Assembly: GCA_018064935.1 (NCBI GenBank)
Contig: JAGHUF010000047.1
Span: 1-64,000 of the forward strand
From: Candidatus Merdinaster equi
GTDB lineage: Bacteria > Bacillota > Clostridia > Lachnospirales > Lachnospiraceae
Direction of reading: 5' to 3'
DNA: 64,000 bases
Positions 27,894-37,828 of this stretch are shown here, piece after piece. How positions within the stretch are numbered: the first letter of the stretch is position 1; each line of letters begins with the position of its first letter. Both the position numbers and the translations under genes were made by a program. The notes below the pieces were generated by a model that did not search any database, had not been told where the DNA came from, and was given only the letters and a program-made list of their open reading frames with translations.

Positions 27894-29381
27894 ATGAGAA
27901 TTGGATTTGATAATGATAAATATTTGAAGATTCAGTCAGAGCATATTCGTGAAAGAATTGCAAAATTCGGTGGAAAGCTGTATCTGGAGTTTGGAGGAAA
28001 GCTCTTTGACGATTACCATGCATCAAGAGTGCTTCCAGGATTTCAGCCGGATTCTAAGCTTAAGATGCTTATGCAGCTTAAGGATCAGGCTGAAATAGTA
28101 ATTGTAATTAGTGCAGCTGCTATAGCAAATAACAAGATGCGTGGAGATATTGGAATCACATATGAAGAGGATGTTCTCCGCCTTATGGATGCATTTCAAG
28201 CATGTGGGCTGTATGTGGGTTCTGTATGTATTACACAGTATTCAGGAGAGGCAGCAGCAGATCATTTCCGTCAGCGCCTTACAGACCTCGGAGTGAAATC
28301 ATATTATCACTACATCATCGATGGATATCCGAGTAATATTGAGAAAATTGTCAGCGATGAAGGATATGGCAAAAACGATTATATTGAGACGACAAGACCG
28401 CTGGTTGTAGTAACTGCGCCTGGACCAGGAAGTGGAAAAATGGCCACCTGTCTGTCACAGCTGTATCATGAATATAAGCATGGTGTGAAAGCAGGTTACG
28501 CAAAATTCGAGACCTTCCCGATATGGAATATTCCACTTAAGCATCCGGTTAATGTTGCATATGAAGCAGCAACCGCAGATCTTAACGATGTTAATATGAT
28601 TGATCCTTTTCATCTTGAAGCGTATGGAGAGACAACAATCAACTATAACCGTGATATTGAGATATATCCAGTTTTGGATGCAATGTTCACCAAAATTCTG
28701 GGGACAAATCCTTACAAGTCACCAACTGACATGGGTGTCAACATGGCGGGCAAATGTATAATCGATGATGACGCTTGTAAGGAGGCATCAAATCAAGAAA
28801 TAATTCGAAGATATTATAGTGAGGAATGCAGCTTAAAGAGAGGAAGAGGTTCCAAGGAATCGCTCATGAAGCTTCAGCTTCTTATGAAGCAGGCAGGACT
28901 CACACTTGAAGACAGACCAGTTGTAAAGGCAGCTCTTGAGAGAGAGAAAGAAACTGGAGGACAGCCTGCGGCTGCAATTGAGCTTCCAAATGGAAAGATT
29001 GTAACTGGAAAAACAACAGACCTTCTTGGTGCGTCTGCAGCAGCAATACTGAATGCACTTAAAGAGCTTGCAGGAATAGATCATGAGACACATATGATTT
29101 CTCCTGAGGCAATTAAGCCCATTCAGTCACTTAAAACACAGTATCTTCAGAGTAAGAATCCAAGACTTCATACGGATGAGGTATTAATTGCATTATCACT
29201 TAGTTCTAATACAGATGAAGCGGCAAAGAGAGCAATGGATGCCATACCACTATTAAGAGGATGTGAGGTTCATACATCTGTACTGATATCAGCAGTAGAT
29301 GAGAATACCTTCAAAAAGCTGGGACTTAGATTAACCTCTGAGCCTAGATATGAAACTAATAAAAAGTTCCACGTAAATTAA
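27894..29381 (+). CDS. DUF1846 domain protein
   Basis: MRIGFDNDKYLKIQSEHIRERIAKFGGKLYLEFGGKLFDDYHASRVLPGFQPDSKLKML. Confidence 0.92.
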   Translation: MRIGFDNDKYLKIQSEHIRERIAKFGGKLYLEFGGKLFDDYHASRVLPGFQPDSKLKMLMQLKDQAEIVIVISAAAIANNKMRGDIGITYEEDVLRLMDAFQACGLYVGSVCITQYSGEAAADHFRQRLTDLGVKSYYHYIIDGYPSNIEKIVSDEGYGKNDYIETTRPLVVVTAPGPGSGKMATCLSQLYHEYKHGVKAGYAKFETFPIWNIPLKHPVNVAYEAATADLNDVNMIDPFHLEAYGETTINYNRDIEIYPVLDAMFTKILGTNPYKSPTDMGVNMAGKCIIDDDACKEASNQEIIRRYYSEECSLKRGRGSKESLMKLQLLMKQAGLTLEDRPVVKAALEREKETGGQPAAAIELPNGKIVTGKTTDLLGASAAAILNALKELAGIDHETHMISPEAIKPIQSLKTQYLQSKNPRLHTDEVLIALSLSSNTDEAAKRAMDAIPLLRGCEVHTSVLISAVDENTFKKLGLRLTSEPRYETNKKFHVN

Positions 29382-29406
29382 TTTGTAAAAAATAAGGGGT
29401 TACAGA

Positions 29407-31434
29407 ATGAAATTTGTTAATGAGAATGGCGCACTTGTTTTCTATCATCAGGGAGAGACAGTGCGAGTTGAAGCATGGGGTAAAGACTCACTTCGTGTTC
29501 GTTCAACAATGCTTCAGGAATTCACTAATTGTGATTGGGCTTTGACAGAAAAGCCAGATGTTACTCAGGGAAAAGTGGAAACCTTTTTCAGAGATAACTG
29601 GGTTGGTGATGGAACGATTAATCAGGTTGAATATGCTTCTATTACAAACGGAAGAATACGCTGTGAAGTAAACTTTGTCGGTGTAATGTCTTTTTTCCGC
29701 GATGATAAATTAATCCTTCGCGAGTATTATCGTTCATATGGAGGAACGATATCAAAGTGCAGTAGATGTCTTAAGATTATCAACCGCGAGTGGAAAGGTG
29801 TAATTGGTGGAACAGGCTTCAAGCTCAGTGTGAAGTTCGACGAGAATCCTGGTGAAAAGATTTACGGAATGGGTCAGTATCAGCAGCCATATCTGGATCT
29901 CAAGGGCAATGTGCTTGAGCTGGCGCAGAGAAATTCTCAGATTTCAGTTCCATTTATGATTTCTTCGCTTGGCTACGGACTCTTATGGAATAACCCTGCA
30001 GTAGGTCGAGTAAGCTTTGCAAAGAGCTTCACTGAGTGGGTTGCAGAGAGTACCCGAGTGATGGATTACTGGATTACTGCCGGCGAGAATCCAAAGGAGA
30101 TTCTTAAGTCATATACAGCTGTGGCCGGTCGTGCACCAAAATTCCCTGAGGATTTGATGGGATTATGGCAGTGCAAGCTCCGTTACAGAACACAGGATGA
30201 AGTTCTTGAGGTTGCTCGTGCATATCAGAAGGAAGGAATTAAGATTGATCAGATAGTTATCGATTTCTTCCACTGGACAGTTCAGGGCGATTGGAAGTTT
30301 GACAGCAAGTATTGGCCTGATCCTAAGGCAATGGTTGATGAGCTTCATTCAATGGGAATCAAGGTAATTGTTTCGGTATGGCCTTCAGTTGATAGAAAGA
30401 GTGAAAACTTCTATCCAATGATGGAGGAGGGATTGCTCATCAGAACAGAGAGAGGTGCTGCGCAGACTTATGATTACCAGGGAGACTGTGTAGAAATCGA
30501 TCCATTCAATCCAAAGACAAGAGAATATGTTTGGAATGTCTGCAAAAAGAATTATTATGACTACGGAATCGATGCTTTCTGGCTTGATAATTCAGAGCCT
30601 GATTATGGGGTATATGATTTCGAGAATTACAGATATTCAGTTGGACCAGCACTTGAAGTGTCAAATATGTATCCACAGATGTACAGCCGAGTATTCTACG
30701 ACAAGATGAAAGAAGAAAAAGACGGAGTGGTTGTCAATCTTCTCCGCTGTGCATGGGCAGGAAGCCAGAAATACGGAAATGTAGTTTGGTCAGGTGATGT
30801 ACCAAGTACCTTTGAATCCTTCTATGAGCAGGTTCAGGCCGGACTCAATATGGGTCTTGCAGGAATCCCTTGGTGGACAACAGATATCGGCGGATTCATG
30901 ACTGATGACGTGAATGATCCGGATTTCAGACAACTCCTTATCAGATGGTATCAGTTTGCGGTATATTCGGCAGTGCTTCGTATGCATGGAGACAGAGGAC
31001 CTTACAATATTCCACCTCTTGACACAAGAGACTGGGGTGGCGGCTATCTTCATACAGGTCAGCCAAACGAGCTGTGGAGCTATGGTGAGGACAATTACAA
31101 GATCATGAGAAAATACTACGATGTACGTATTTCAATGCATGATTATATCAAGTCGCTGTATGATGAGGCATCTAGCAATGGCTCTCCACTTATAAGAACC
31201 ATGTTCTATGAATTCCCTGAAGATGAAAAATGCTGGGATCTTCAGGATCAGTACATGTTCGGTGATAAATATCTGTGTGCTCCTATTTTTGAGCTCAACT
31301 GCTATGAGAGAACAGTATATCTGCCAAAGGGTGCGAAGTGGAAGCTTACCAGTACCGGTGAAGTATTTGATGGTGGACAGTGTGTAAAGGTAGACGCGCC
31401 AATCGAGTACATGCCAGTATTTGAGAAGAATTAA
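29407..31434 (+). CDS. GH31 alpha-glucosidase/alpha-xylosidase family protein
   Basis: YGMGQYQQPYLDLKG, FWLDNSEPDYG, VVWSGDVPSTFESF, GIPWWTTDIGGF. Confidence 0.93.
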   Translation: MKFVNENGALVFYHQGETVRVEAWGKDSLRVRSTMLQEFTNCDWALTEKPDVTQGKVETFFRDNWVGDGTINQVEYASITNGRIRCEVNFVGVMSFFRDDKLILREYYRSYGGTISKCSRCLKIINREWKGVIGGTGFKLSVKFDENPGEKIYGMGQYQQPYLDLKGNVLELAQRNSQISVPFMISSLGYGLLWNNPAVGRVSFAKSFTEWVAESTRVMDYWITAGENPKEILKSYTAVAGRAPKFPEDLMGLWQCKLRYRTQDEVLEVARAYQKEGIKIDQIVIDFFHWTVQGDWKFDSKYWPDPKAMVDELHSMGIKVIVSVWPSVDRKSENFYPMMEEGLLIRTERGAAQTYDYQGDCVEIDPFNPKTREYVWNVCKKNYYDYGIDAFWLDNSEPDYGVYDFENYRYSVGPALEVSNMYPQMYSRVFYDKMKEEKDGVVVNLLRCAWAGSQKYGNVVWSGDVPSTFESFYEQVQAGLNMGLAGIPWWTTDIGGFMTDDVNDPDFRQLLIRWYQFAVYSAVLRMHGDRGPYNIPPLDTRDWGGGYLHTGQPNELWSYGEDNYKIMRKYYDVRISMHDYIKSLYDEASSNGSPLIRTMFYEFPEDEKCWDLQDQYMFGDKYLCAPIFELNCYERTVYLPKGAKWKLTSTGEVFDGGQCVKVDAPIEYMPVFEKN

Positions 31435-31456
31435 GTGAGCTAAAAAGAACTAAGAA

Positions 31457-31503
31457 AAACCGTCTCAGACATCTTGTTTAACAGGGTGTTTGAGGCGGTT
31501 TTA
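31457..31503 (+). terminator. Hairpin terminator, possibly bidirectional between convergent genes
   Basis: aaaaaccgtctcagaca...tgtttgaggcggtttt. Confidence 0.75.
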
Positions 31504-32121
31504 AATTGTATCAATCGTAGATTGGATATTTTTTATTATAGAATCCTTAAGAGGTGTGTGAATCGATTCTGCTTTTTCTAATAATTGTTCGAGACTGGCT
31601 TTGTCTTTGCGGGCAGAATACATAGTCGCTAGTTCCTTGTATGTTCCCGACACATCCGTGCCAATTGATACCGCATACTCGAAAACACGTTGAGCATCAT
31701 CAAGTCTGTCTCTCTTAATTAGCAGCATTCCCCATTTTTGAAGAGATCTGGCGAGGAGAGTATAGTTCTGATCGTAGATTGTCAGCTGGTTGATATTGGC
31801 GGCGCCGTACTCAAGCTTAAGATCTGTATTTGTTTTGCCTGTAAAATTAACAGTTTTGCGTGAGCCGTCCGAGAAGGTAAGCAGAAGCGTTTCCACTTCG
31901 AGCAGTTCTTCATCATCCTGAGGGTTAATAAACGGAAGGTCGTTTTTAGGAAGAATAACAAAAGGAAGATTATCAAGTGAAACTGCTTCTGTTTCATTGG
32001 CAGCTTTTTCTCTTGCCCAGAAATCTTCAGTTGGTTTTTGGTCCTTTTTTTTCACTCTTAATCGTACGATTGTAAGCCATATGCCGAAGAGTACAAAAGT
32101 TGCAAAGAATGGTAAATTCAT
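31501..32121 (-). CDS. TM-anchored protein with TPR-like C-terminus, uncharacterised
   Basis: MNLPFFATFVLFGIWLTIVRLRVKKK TM; C-term LARSLQKWGMLLIKRDRLDDAQRVFEYAVSIGTDVSGTYKELATMYSARKD. Confidence 0.65.
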   Translation of the reverse strand: MNLPFFATFVLFGIWLTIVRLRVKKKDQKPTEDFWAREKAANETEAVSLDNLPFVILPKNDLPFINPQDDEELLEVETLLLTFSDGSRKTVNFTGKTNTDLKLEYGAANINQLTIYDQNYTLLARSLQKWGMLLIKRDRLDDAQRVFEYAVSIGTDVSGTYKELATMYSARKDKASLEQLLEKAESIHTPLKDSIIKNIQSTIDTI

Positions 32122-32156
32122 CTATAATTCCTTTTGATAGTTAGACGGAGGTAGAT

Positions 32157-32264
32157 ATGTTCAACTTCTATAGTAAAAAAAATAAGAAAATCATAACTGC
32201 AGTTATCATCACAATCTTGGTAATTGCAATGGTTGTACCAACAGTATTATACGCGATTCAGTAG
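32157..32264 (+). CDS. 35-aa single-TM small protein
   Basis: ATG..TAG encodes MFNFYSKKNKKIITAVIITILVIAMVVPTVLYAIQ; RBS acggaggt; not in ORF track. Confidence 0.7.
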   Translation: MFNFYSKKNKKIITAVIITILVIAMVVPTVLYAIQ

Positions 32265-32277
32265 AAATAGGGAAGTT

Positions 32278-33888
32278 ATGAAGAGACTAGTTAATAAGCT
32301 GACACTGATGTCATTCGTTGCGCTTCTTATCGTGACAGCATCAATGGCGTTTGTTTCAAACCAGGCGAATGCTCAGGGTGAAGGAAGCGTTGTATATACT
32401 GGTACTATCGCCCAGCGTGGAAGAGAGATTCCTTCAGGAGTATACGCTGGACACATTGATATATCAGGAATGAATGACTCTGAAATAAAGAGTGCAGTTG
32501 AAGAATATGTAAATACGAGAAGTCAGTCTATTCTTGTGTTCACAGATGCTGAGGGAAATGGATATGAAATCCCTGTAAACTCTCTAAATCTGTGCTGGAC
32601 TAATTCACAGATAGCTGATGAGGCGGGAGGGCTTCTCGAGAACGAGAATGCTCTTGAAAGATATATCTCAAGGACAGACTTAAATAGAACTCACAAGGTT
32701 TATAGTATTGATCTGAGTTATGATAATACTGCCCTTAAAACACAGCTTGAAGAAATAGCTGCAAACCTTGCGTCTGAGTATACGAATGCAACGCTCACAC
32801 GTGAGAATGGAGAATTTGTTGTTGTTCCAGGCGAAGCAGGCTATGGAATGGATGTGGATTCTACAATAATTAACGTAGATGAGGTTCTTTTAGGTGGTGC
32901 TAATACTCAACTTATCTCGGTTGATTTGGCTATGGGTATTGTTGAACCAGACTGGAGTGAATCTGATCTGGCCAAGGTTAAGGATCTCCTTGGCACTTTT
33001 ACGACAAGCTACAAGTCGTCTGGTTCATCAAGATGTAGCAATATAGCAAATGCGTGCTCCAAGGTAAATGGTACCGTGCTCATGCCAGGTGAGGAATTCT
33101 CTACTCTTGCGACGATCACTCCTTTTACCATAGCGAATGGATATAAGGAAGCTGGTTCGTATGCTGGCGGAAAAGTCGTCCAGTCTATTGGAGGAGGTAT
33201 CTGTCAGGTATCTTCTACGCTTTATAATGCAGTTCTTTTGTCTGAACTTGAAGTAACAAACAGAAGAAACCATGCGATGATGGTCGACTATGTTAAGGTT
33301 GGAATGGATGCAACGGTTTCTAACGATTCCGGAGTTGACTTTACATTTGTAAACAGTACAAATTATCCAATTTATATAGAAGGATTCACTGAGGGAAAAA
33401 CAATCACAATCAGCATTTATGGTGTTGAGGAGAGAAGTGAGTCACATCAGGTGAGCTATGAAACAACTATAGTATCAAAAACGCCTCCTGAGGGAGAAAA
33501 GTGTTATGCGGATCCTTCTCAGCCTGCGGGATATATAGAGACTCAGCCGGCTCATACTGGATATGAAGCAGATGTCTATAAGATTATTACTGAGGATGGG
33601 GTGGAAGTATCCAGAGAACTCATGACTCATAGTAAATATAAAAAGACTGACAAGTATGCGATTGTGGGAACGGCAACGAATAACCCTGTTGTATATAATG
33701 CCCTTATGAATGCAATTGCGACAAATAGTATTGGAACGGTAAGGAGTGTAATTAAGCAGCTTCAGGCTGGAACATATACCCAGCCGACACCTGTACCGGT
33801 TGCACCTGTGATTGATCCGGCAACAATTCCGCCAGTCGATCCGGCAGTTGTACCAGCCGTGCCAGTAAGTCCTGATACACCAGGATGA
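32278..33888 (+). CDS. VanW family protein with YoaR-like peptidoglycan-binding region
   Basis: SIGGGICQVSSTLYNAVLLSELEVTNRRNHAMMVDYVKVGMDATVS; Pro-rich C-term; start ATG 32278 (MKRLVNKL) preferred over 32224. Confidence 0.92.
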   Translation: MKRLVNKLTLMSFVALLIVTASMAFVSNQANAQGEGSVVYTGTIAQRGREIPSGVYAGHIDISGMNDSEIKSAVEEYVNTRSQSILVFTDAEGNGYEIPVNSLNLCWTNSQIADEAGGLLENENALERYISRTDLNRTHKVYSIDLSYDNTALKTQLEEIAANLASEYTNATLTRENGEFVVVPGEAGYGMDVDSTIINVDEVLLGGANTQLISVDLAMGIVEPDWSESDLAKVKDLLGTFTTSYKSSGSSRCSNIANACSKVNGTVLMPGEEFSTLATITPFTIANGYKEAGSYAGGKVVQSIGGGICQVSSTLYNAVLLSELEVTNRRNHAMMVDYVKVGMDATVSNDSGVDFTFVNSTNYPIYIEGFTEGKTITISIYGVEERSESHQVSYETTIVSKTPPEGEKCYADPSQPAGYIETQPAHTGYEADVYKIITEDGVEVSRELMTHSKYKKTDKYAIVGTATNNPVVYNALMNAIATNSIGTVRSVIKQLQAGTYTQPTPVPVAPVIDPATIPPVDPAVVPAVPVSPDTPG

Positions 33889-33968
33889 TAATTTTTTGAA
33901 AATAGATTTTCAAACTGTATTGATGATTTTGGTTCAGCAAGCTGATTGAAATCATTTTGGAGCAAAAT

Positions 33969-34943
33969 ATGAAAGCAGGCAAATTACCGGAGAATATTCT
34001 TCTCCGATCTGTGATTAAGCCGGTACATAAGACAGAAACCGGAAATATGATAAGCAGCGCAGGAGTAGGGGAAGACTGCGCTGTTTTCATGTCCGAAAAC
34101 GATACAAATACGGTCACATCTATTAATACAACGGTGCTTGTCAACGATGGAATGCCAACAGTTTCACTACTGGGAGCTATCAATTCTGTCGCGGCAGGAG
34201 GAGCAAAACCAAGGGCGGCACTCATTTCACTGGTTCTTCCAGTATCGTCAAATGAGAGATGCCTGAAGGATATAATGAATGAACTCATTGGTGCGGCAAA
34301 AATGCTGGGTGTCGATATTGCAGGTGGACATACAGAGAGTTCAAAAAGTGTGCAAAATCCAATTCTTACAATTACTGCAATTGGTGAAAGAGCAAAGGCT
34401 AGTAGTATTAGAAAGGCCAGACCTGGGGATACTCTTTTGGTGACGAAGGACATAGGTCTAGCGGGATCTTATATTATTGCAAGAAATCAGAGGCAGAAGC
34501 TATTGGACAGATATCCTGCTTCTTTTATAGATGAGGCGCTTTTGACCAAAAATCATCTTAGTGTTGTCCCAGAGGCTGCAGTCGCCGCCTCGTCCGGTGA
34601 CATAGCTATGCATGACGCATCTCATGGTGGAATATACACAGCAATGTGGGAGATGGCTGAGGCAGCAGGTGCCGGACTTGATATTGAACTTGAAAGGATT
34701 CCAATCAGACAGCAGACAGTCGAAATCTGTGATTATCTTGACTTAAATCCGTATGAACTGTTAGCAGGTGGGAGCCTTCTGATAGCCACAAAGGATTCGC
34801 AGAAGGTGATAGACGAATTAAGCAGGGCAGGTGTTGATGCTGTAGCGGTTGGAAGGTTTACAGAAGGGTCGGACAGAATAATTAGAAATGGTGAAGAAAC
34901 CAGATTCCTTGAACCCTTCCGCGGTGATAATGTTATACTATAA
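33969..34943 (+). CDS. AIR synthase-related (HypE/ThiL-like) protein
   Basis: GVGEDCAVFM, INSVAAGGAKPRAALISLVLP, VDIAGGHTESS, MHDASHGGIYTAMWEMAEAAGAGL. Confidence 0.85.
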   Translation: MKAGKLPENILLRSVIKPVHKTETGNMISSAGVGEDCAVFMSENDTNTVTSINTTVLVNDGMPTVSLLGAINSVAAGGAKPRAALISLVLPVSSNERCLKDIMNELIGAAKMLGVDIAGGHTESSKSVQNPILTITAIGERAKASSIRKARPGDTLLVTKDIGLAGSYIIARNQRQKLLDRYPASFIDEALLTKNHLSVVPEAAVAASSGDIAMHDASHGGIYTAMWEMAEAAGAGLDIELERIPIRQQTVEICDYLDLNPYELLAGGSLLIATKDSQKVIDELSRAGVDAVAVGRFTEGSDRIIRNGEETRFLEPFRGDNVIL

Positions 34944-34977
34944 AGAGTGAGTTTTGTGCTTAGAAAGGATGCGTAAT

Positions 34978-35478
34978 ATGATGACAGATTCAAATATTCG
35001 TGAAAGAATTCTGGCTGTAATTGAGAAAAACAGTCGTATTGAAATTAATGAGCTTGCAACGGTACTTGGTTTGACAGAAATTACTGTTGCTAATGAGATA
35101 AAGGCACTTGAGGAAGAGGGCGTTATCTGTGGTTACCTTACCATGATAGATTGGGAAAAGACTTCAATTGAGAAGGTTTCAGCCCTTATTGAGGTCAGAG
35201 TTACTCCACAGAGAGGGCAGGGCTTCGATACAATAGCTGAGAGAATATATAAGTACCCCGAGGTAGATGCGGTTTATCTCATTTCTGGTGGTTATGACCT
35301 GCTTGTTTGTATCGAGGGAAAGACACTTAAAGAGGTGTCATCTTTTGTATCACAGAAGCTGTCAACCCAGGAGAGTGTACTCAGTACAGCAACACATTTT
35401 ATTCTTAAGAAATACAAGGATCATGGAATTGATCTTAATAAAGGACTTGAAGACGGAAGGGAGCTGATTACACCATGA
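34978..35478 (+). CDS. Lrp/AsnC family transcriptional regulator
   Basis: IEKNSRIEINELATVLGLTEITVANEIKALEEEGVICGY HTH and RAM-like C-terminus. Confidence 0.9.
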   Translation: MMTDSNIRERILAVIEKNSRIEINELATVLGLTEITVANEIKALEEEGVICGYLTMIDWEKTSIEKVSALIEVRVTPQRGQGFDTIAERIYKYPEVDAVYLISGGYDLLVCIEGKTLKEVSSFVSQKLSTQESVLSTATHFILKKYKDHGIDLNKGLEDGRELITP

Positions 35479-36644
35479 GAAACCCTTTGTCGGATACAAT
35501 AGTCAATATTAAGCCATCTGGAATACGTAAGTTTTTTGATATAGTTGCAGATATGCCAGATGCAATTTCGCTTGGAGTTGGTGAACCTGATTTTGAGACA
35601 CCATGGCACATAAGAGATGAGGGAATCTATGCTCTTGAGAAAGGAAAAACTTTCTATACCTCCAACTCGGGATTAAAAGAATTAAGAGCGGAGATATGTA
35701 ATTATCTCGATAGAAAAATAGGTGTAAAGTACGAACCCCTGTCAGAGGTTATTATTACTGTTGGTGGCTCGGAAGCTATTGATATAGGTCTTCGCGCAAT
35801 GCTCAATCCTGGCGATGAAGTTCTCATCCCACAGCCAAGCTATGTGTCGTATGAACCTTGTACAATTCTTGCAGGAGGAAAGCCTGTATTTATTCCATTA
35901 AAGGAAGAAAATGAATTCCGTCTGACAGGACGTGAGCTTCTGGATGCGATTACTGATAAGACAAAGGTGCTTATCATGCCATTTCCGAACAACCCAACGG
36001 GTGCAATTATGGATAAGGATGACCTCGAAGAAATAGCAAAGATCTGTGTTGAGAAGGATCTTATCGTTATGTCTGACGAGATTTATTCAGAGCTGTCTTA
36101 TCATGGTGAGCATGTGTCTATTGCAGCAATGCCGGGTATGAGAGAGAGAACTGTTCTAATAAATGGATTCTCTAAGGCATTTGCCATGACAGGTTGGAGA
36201 TTGGGATATGCATGCGGACCCAAGGAAATAATTGAGCAGATGACCAAGATACATCAGTTTGCAATTATGTGTGCACCTACTACAAGCCAGTATGCTGCAG
36301 TGGAAGCACTTAAAAATGGAGACGATGATGTGAAGATGATGCGTGAGTCGTATGATCAGAGAAGACGTTTCCTGATGCAAGCATTCAAAGACATGAAGCT
36401 TCAGTGCTTTGAGCCCTTTGGAGCATTTTATGTATTCCCATGTATTAAGGAATTCGGAATGAGCAGTGAAGAGTTCTGTACAAGATTCCTCATGGAGGAG
36501 AAAGTTGCTGTGGTACCTGGAACTGCTTTTGGAGACAGTGGAGAAGGCTTTGTCAGGGTATCCTATGCTTACTCACTTGAGAAGCTGAAACTTGCTATGG
36601 GCAAGCTCAATAACTTCATTACCAAGTTAAGAGGCGAGAAATAG
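35475..36644 (+). CDS. PLP-dependent class I aminotransferase
   Basis: ISLGVGEPDFETP, FPNNPTGAIMD, SDEIYSELSY, INGFSKAFAMTGWRLGY; ATGA overlap with regulator. Confidence 0.95.
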   Translation: MRNPLSDTIVNIKPSGIRKFFDIVADMPDAISLGVGEPDFETPWHIRDEGIYALEKGKTFYTSNSGLKELRAEICNYLDRKIGVKYEPLSEVIITVGGSEAIDIGLRAMLNPGDEVLIPQPSYVSYEPCTILAGGKPVFIPLKEENEFRLTGRELLDAITDKTKVLIMPFPNNPTGAIMDKDDLEEIAKICVEKDLIVMSDEIYSELSYHGEHVSIAAMPGMRERTVLINGFSKAFAMTGWRLGYACGPKEIIEQMTKIHQFAIMCAPTTSQYAAVEALKNGDDDVKMMRESYDQRRRFLMQAFKDMKLQCFEPFGAFYVFPCIKEFGMSSEEFCTRFLMEEKVAVVPGTAFGDSGEGFVRVSYAYSLEKLKLAMGKLNNFITKLRGEK

Positions 36645-36649
36645 CAGAT

Positions 36650-37147
36650 ATGAATATAGTACTTCTTGAACCGGAGATACCGGCAAATACTGGAAATATT
36701 GGAAGGACCTGTGTCGCAACTGGCACGGTCCTTCACTTGATTGAACCATTGGGATTTAGCCTGTCTGAGAAACAGTTAAAAAGGGCAGGAATGGATTACT
36801 GGTCCATGCTCGATGTGAGAACATATGAAAACTATGCTGATTTTCTGATGAAGAATCCAGGCGCGAAGATATGGTATGCAACAACCAAAGCGCATCAGGT
36901 GTATTCGGATGTAAGTTTTGGCGAAAACGACTTCATAATGTTTGGTAAGGAGAGTGCAGGAATCCCAGAGGAAATATTAGTTGATAATGAGAATAGCTGT
37001 ATAAGAATTCCAATGTGTGAAAGCATCCGCTCCCTGAACCTGTCCAACAGCGCTGCAATTGTTTTATATGAAGCGCTGAGGCAGAATGGATTTAATGGAT
37101 TAGAGGAAAATGGGGAACTTCACAAATTGTCGTGGAAGACAACATAA
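36650..37147 (+). CDS. trmL: tRNA (cytidine(34)-2'-O)-methyltransferase
   Basis: MNIVLLEPEIPANTGNIGRTCVATG, LIEPLGFSL, FGKESAGIPEEIL, RIPMCESIRSLNLSNSAAIVLYEALRQ. Confidence 0.95.
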   Translation: MNIVLLEPEIPANTGNIGRTCVATGTVLHLIEPLGFSLSEKQLKRAGMDYWSMLDVRTYENYADFLMKNPGAKIWYATTKAHQVYSDVSFGENDFIMFGKESAGIPEEILVDNENSCIRIPMCESIRSLNLSNSAAIVLYEALRQNGFNGLEENGELHKLSWKTT

Positions 37148-37205
37148 GATAATAACTTAAGAAATTTTAAGAAATACCATAAGAGATAACGAAAAGATAA
37201 CGTAA

Positions 37206-37252
37206 AATAAAAACAAGGGGTCGGTTCAAAAATATGAGCCGGCCCCTTGTGG
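37206..37252 (-). terminator. Terminator between convergent genes
   Basis: acaaggggtcggttc...gagccggccccttgt; U-tract on minus strand. Confidence 0.8.
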
Positions 37253-37290
37253 GGAAAGAGAGAGAAGATAAATTTTATATACAGATACTA

Positions 37291-37695
37291 TCAGATCTTT
37301 GCTTCCCATAAACCATGCAGGTTACAGTAGGCATATACGCCCTTTACCGTCTCTGTTTTCTTTATGCAGAACACGGCATGAGGTTTTTTCTCTGGGCACA
37401 GGGACTTAGCGTATATTTTGCAATCTGTTTCAAGAATAATCCACTCGATATAATGTGACTCGTCCATTGGATGAGGCTGTGAGCCAACCTCAATGCGAAT
37501 TTTGTGATAATCGCCAGGACAATTTTCTTTTTCATCTACACAATACACAGGAACGTGTTTTTCAACTGCACCATCGGTACTGCAGCTCTTTAATTCTGTC
37601 ATTGACTTACCGCAGCAGACTGGTGTAGATCCACCATCTTTTAATACTTCAAACTGATTTCCGCAGACTTCACATTTATAGAATTTCATATGCAT
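37291..37695 (-). CDS. dfx: Desulfoferrodoxin / superoxide reductase
   Basis: KFYKCEVCGNQFEV...PVCCGK (desulforedoxin-like centre), EKHVPV, HYIEWI, YCNLHGLW. Confidence 0.95.
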   Translation of the reverse strand: MHMKFYKCEVCGNQFEVLKDGGSTPVCCGKSMTELKSCSTDGAVEKHVPVYCVDEKENCPGDYHKIRIEVGSQPHPMDESHYIEWIILETDCKIYAKSLCPEKKPHAVFCIKKTETVKGVYAYCNLHGLWEAKI

Positions 37696-37828
37696 CCTCC
37701 TCGTATATTTGATTAGCTTACTTGGCGAAATTATTTCGAATTAATTGCCTGTCTGTAAATCCTAATATATAGGTATTCTGCATATGATACAGCCACGAAC
37801 GGTGTCAATCTATATGGGTGGACGCGTA

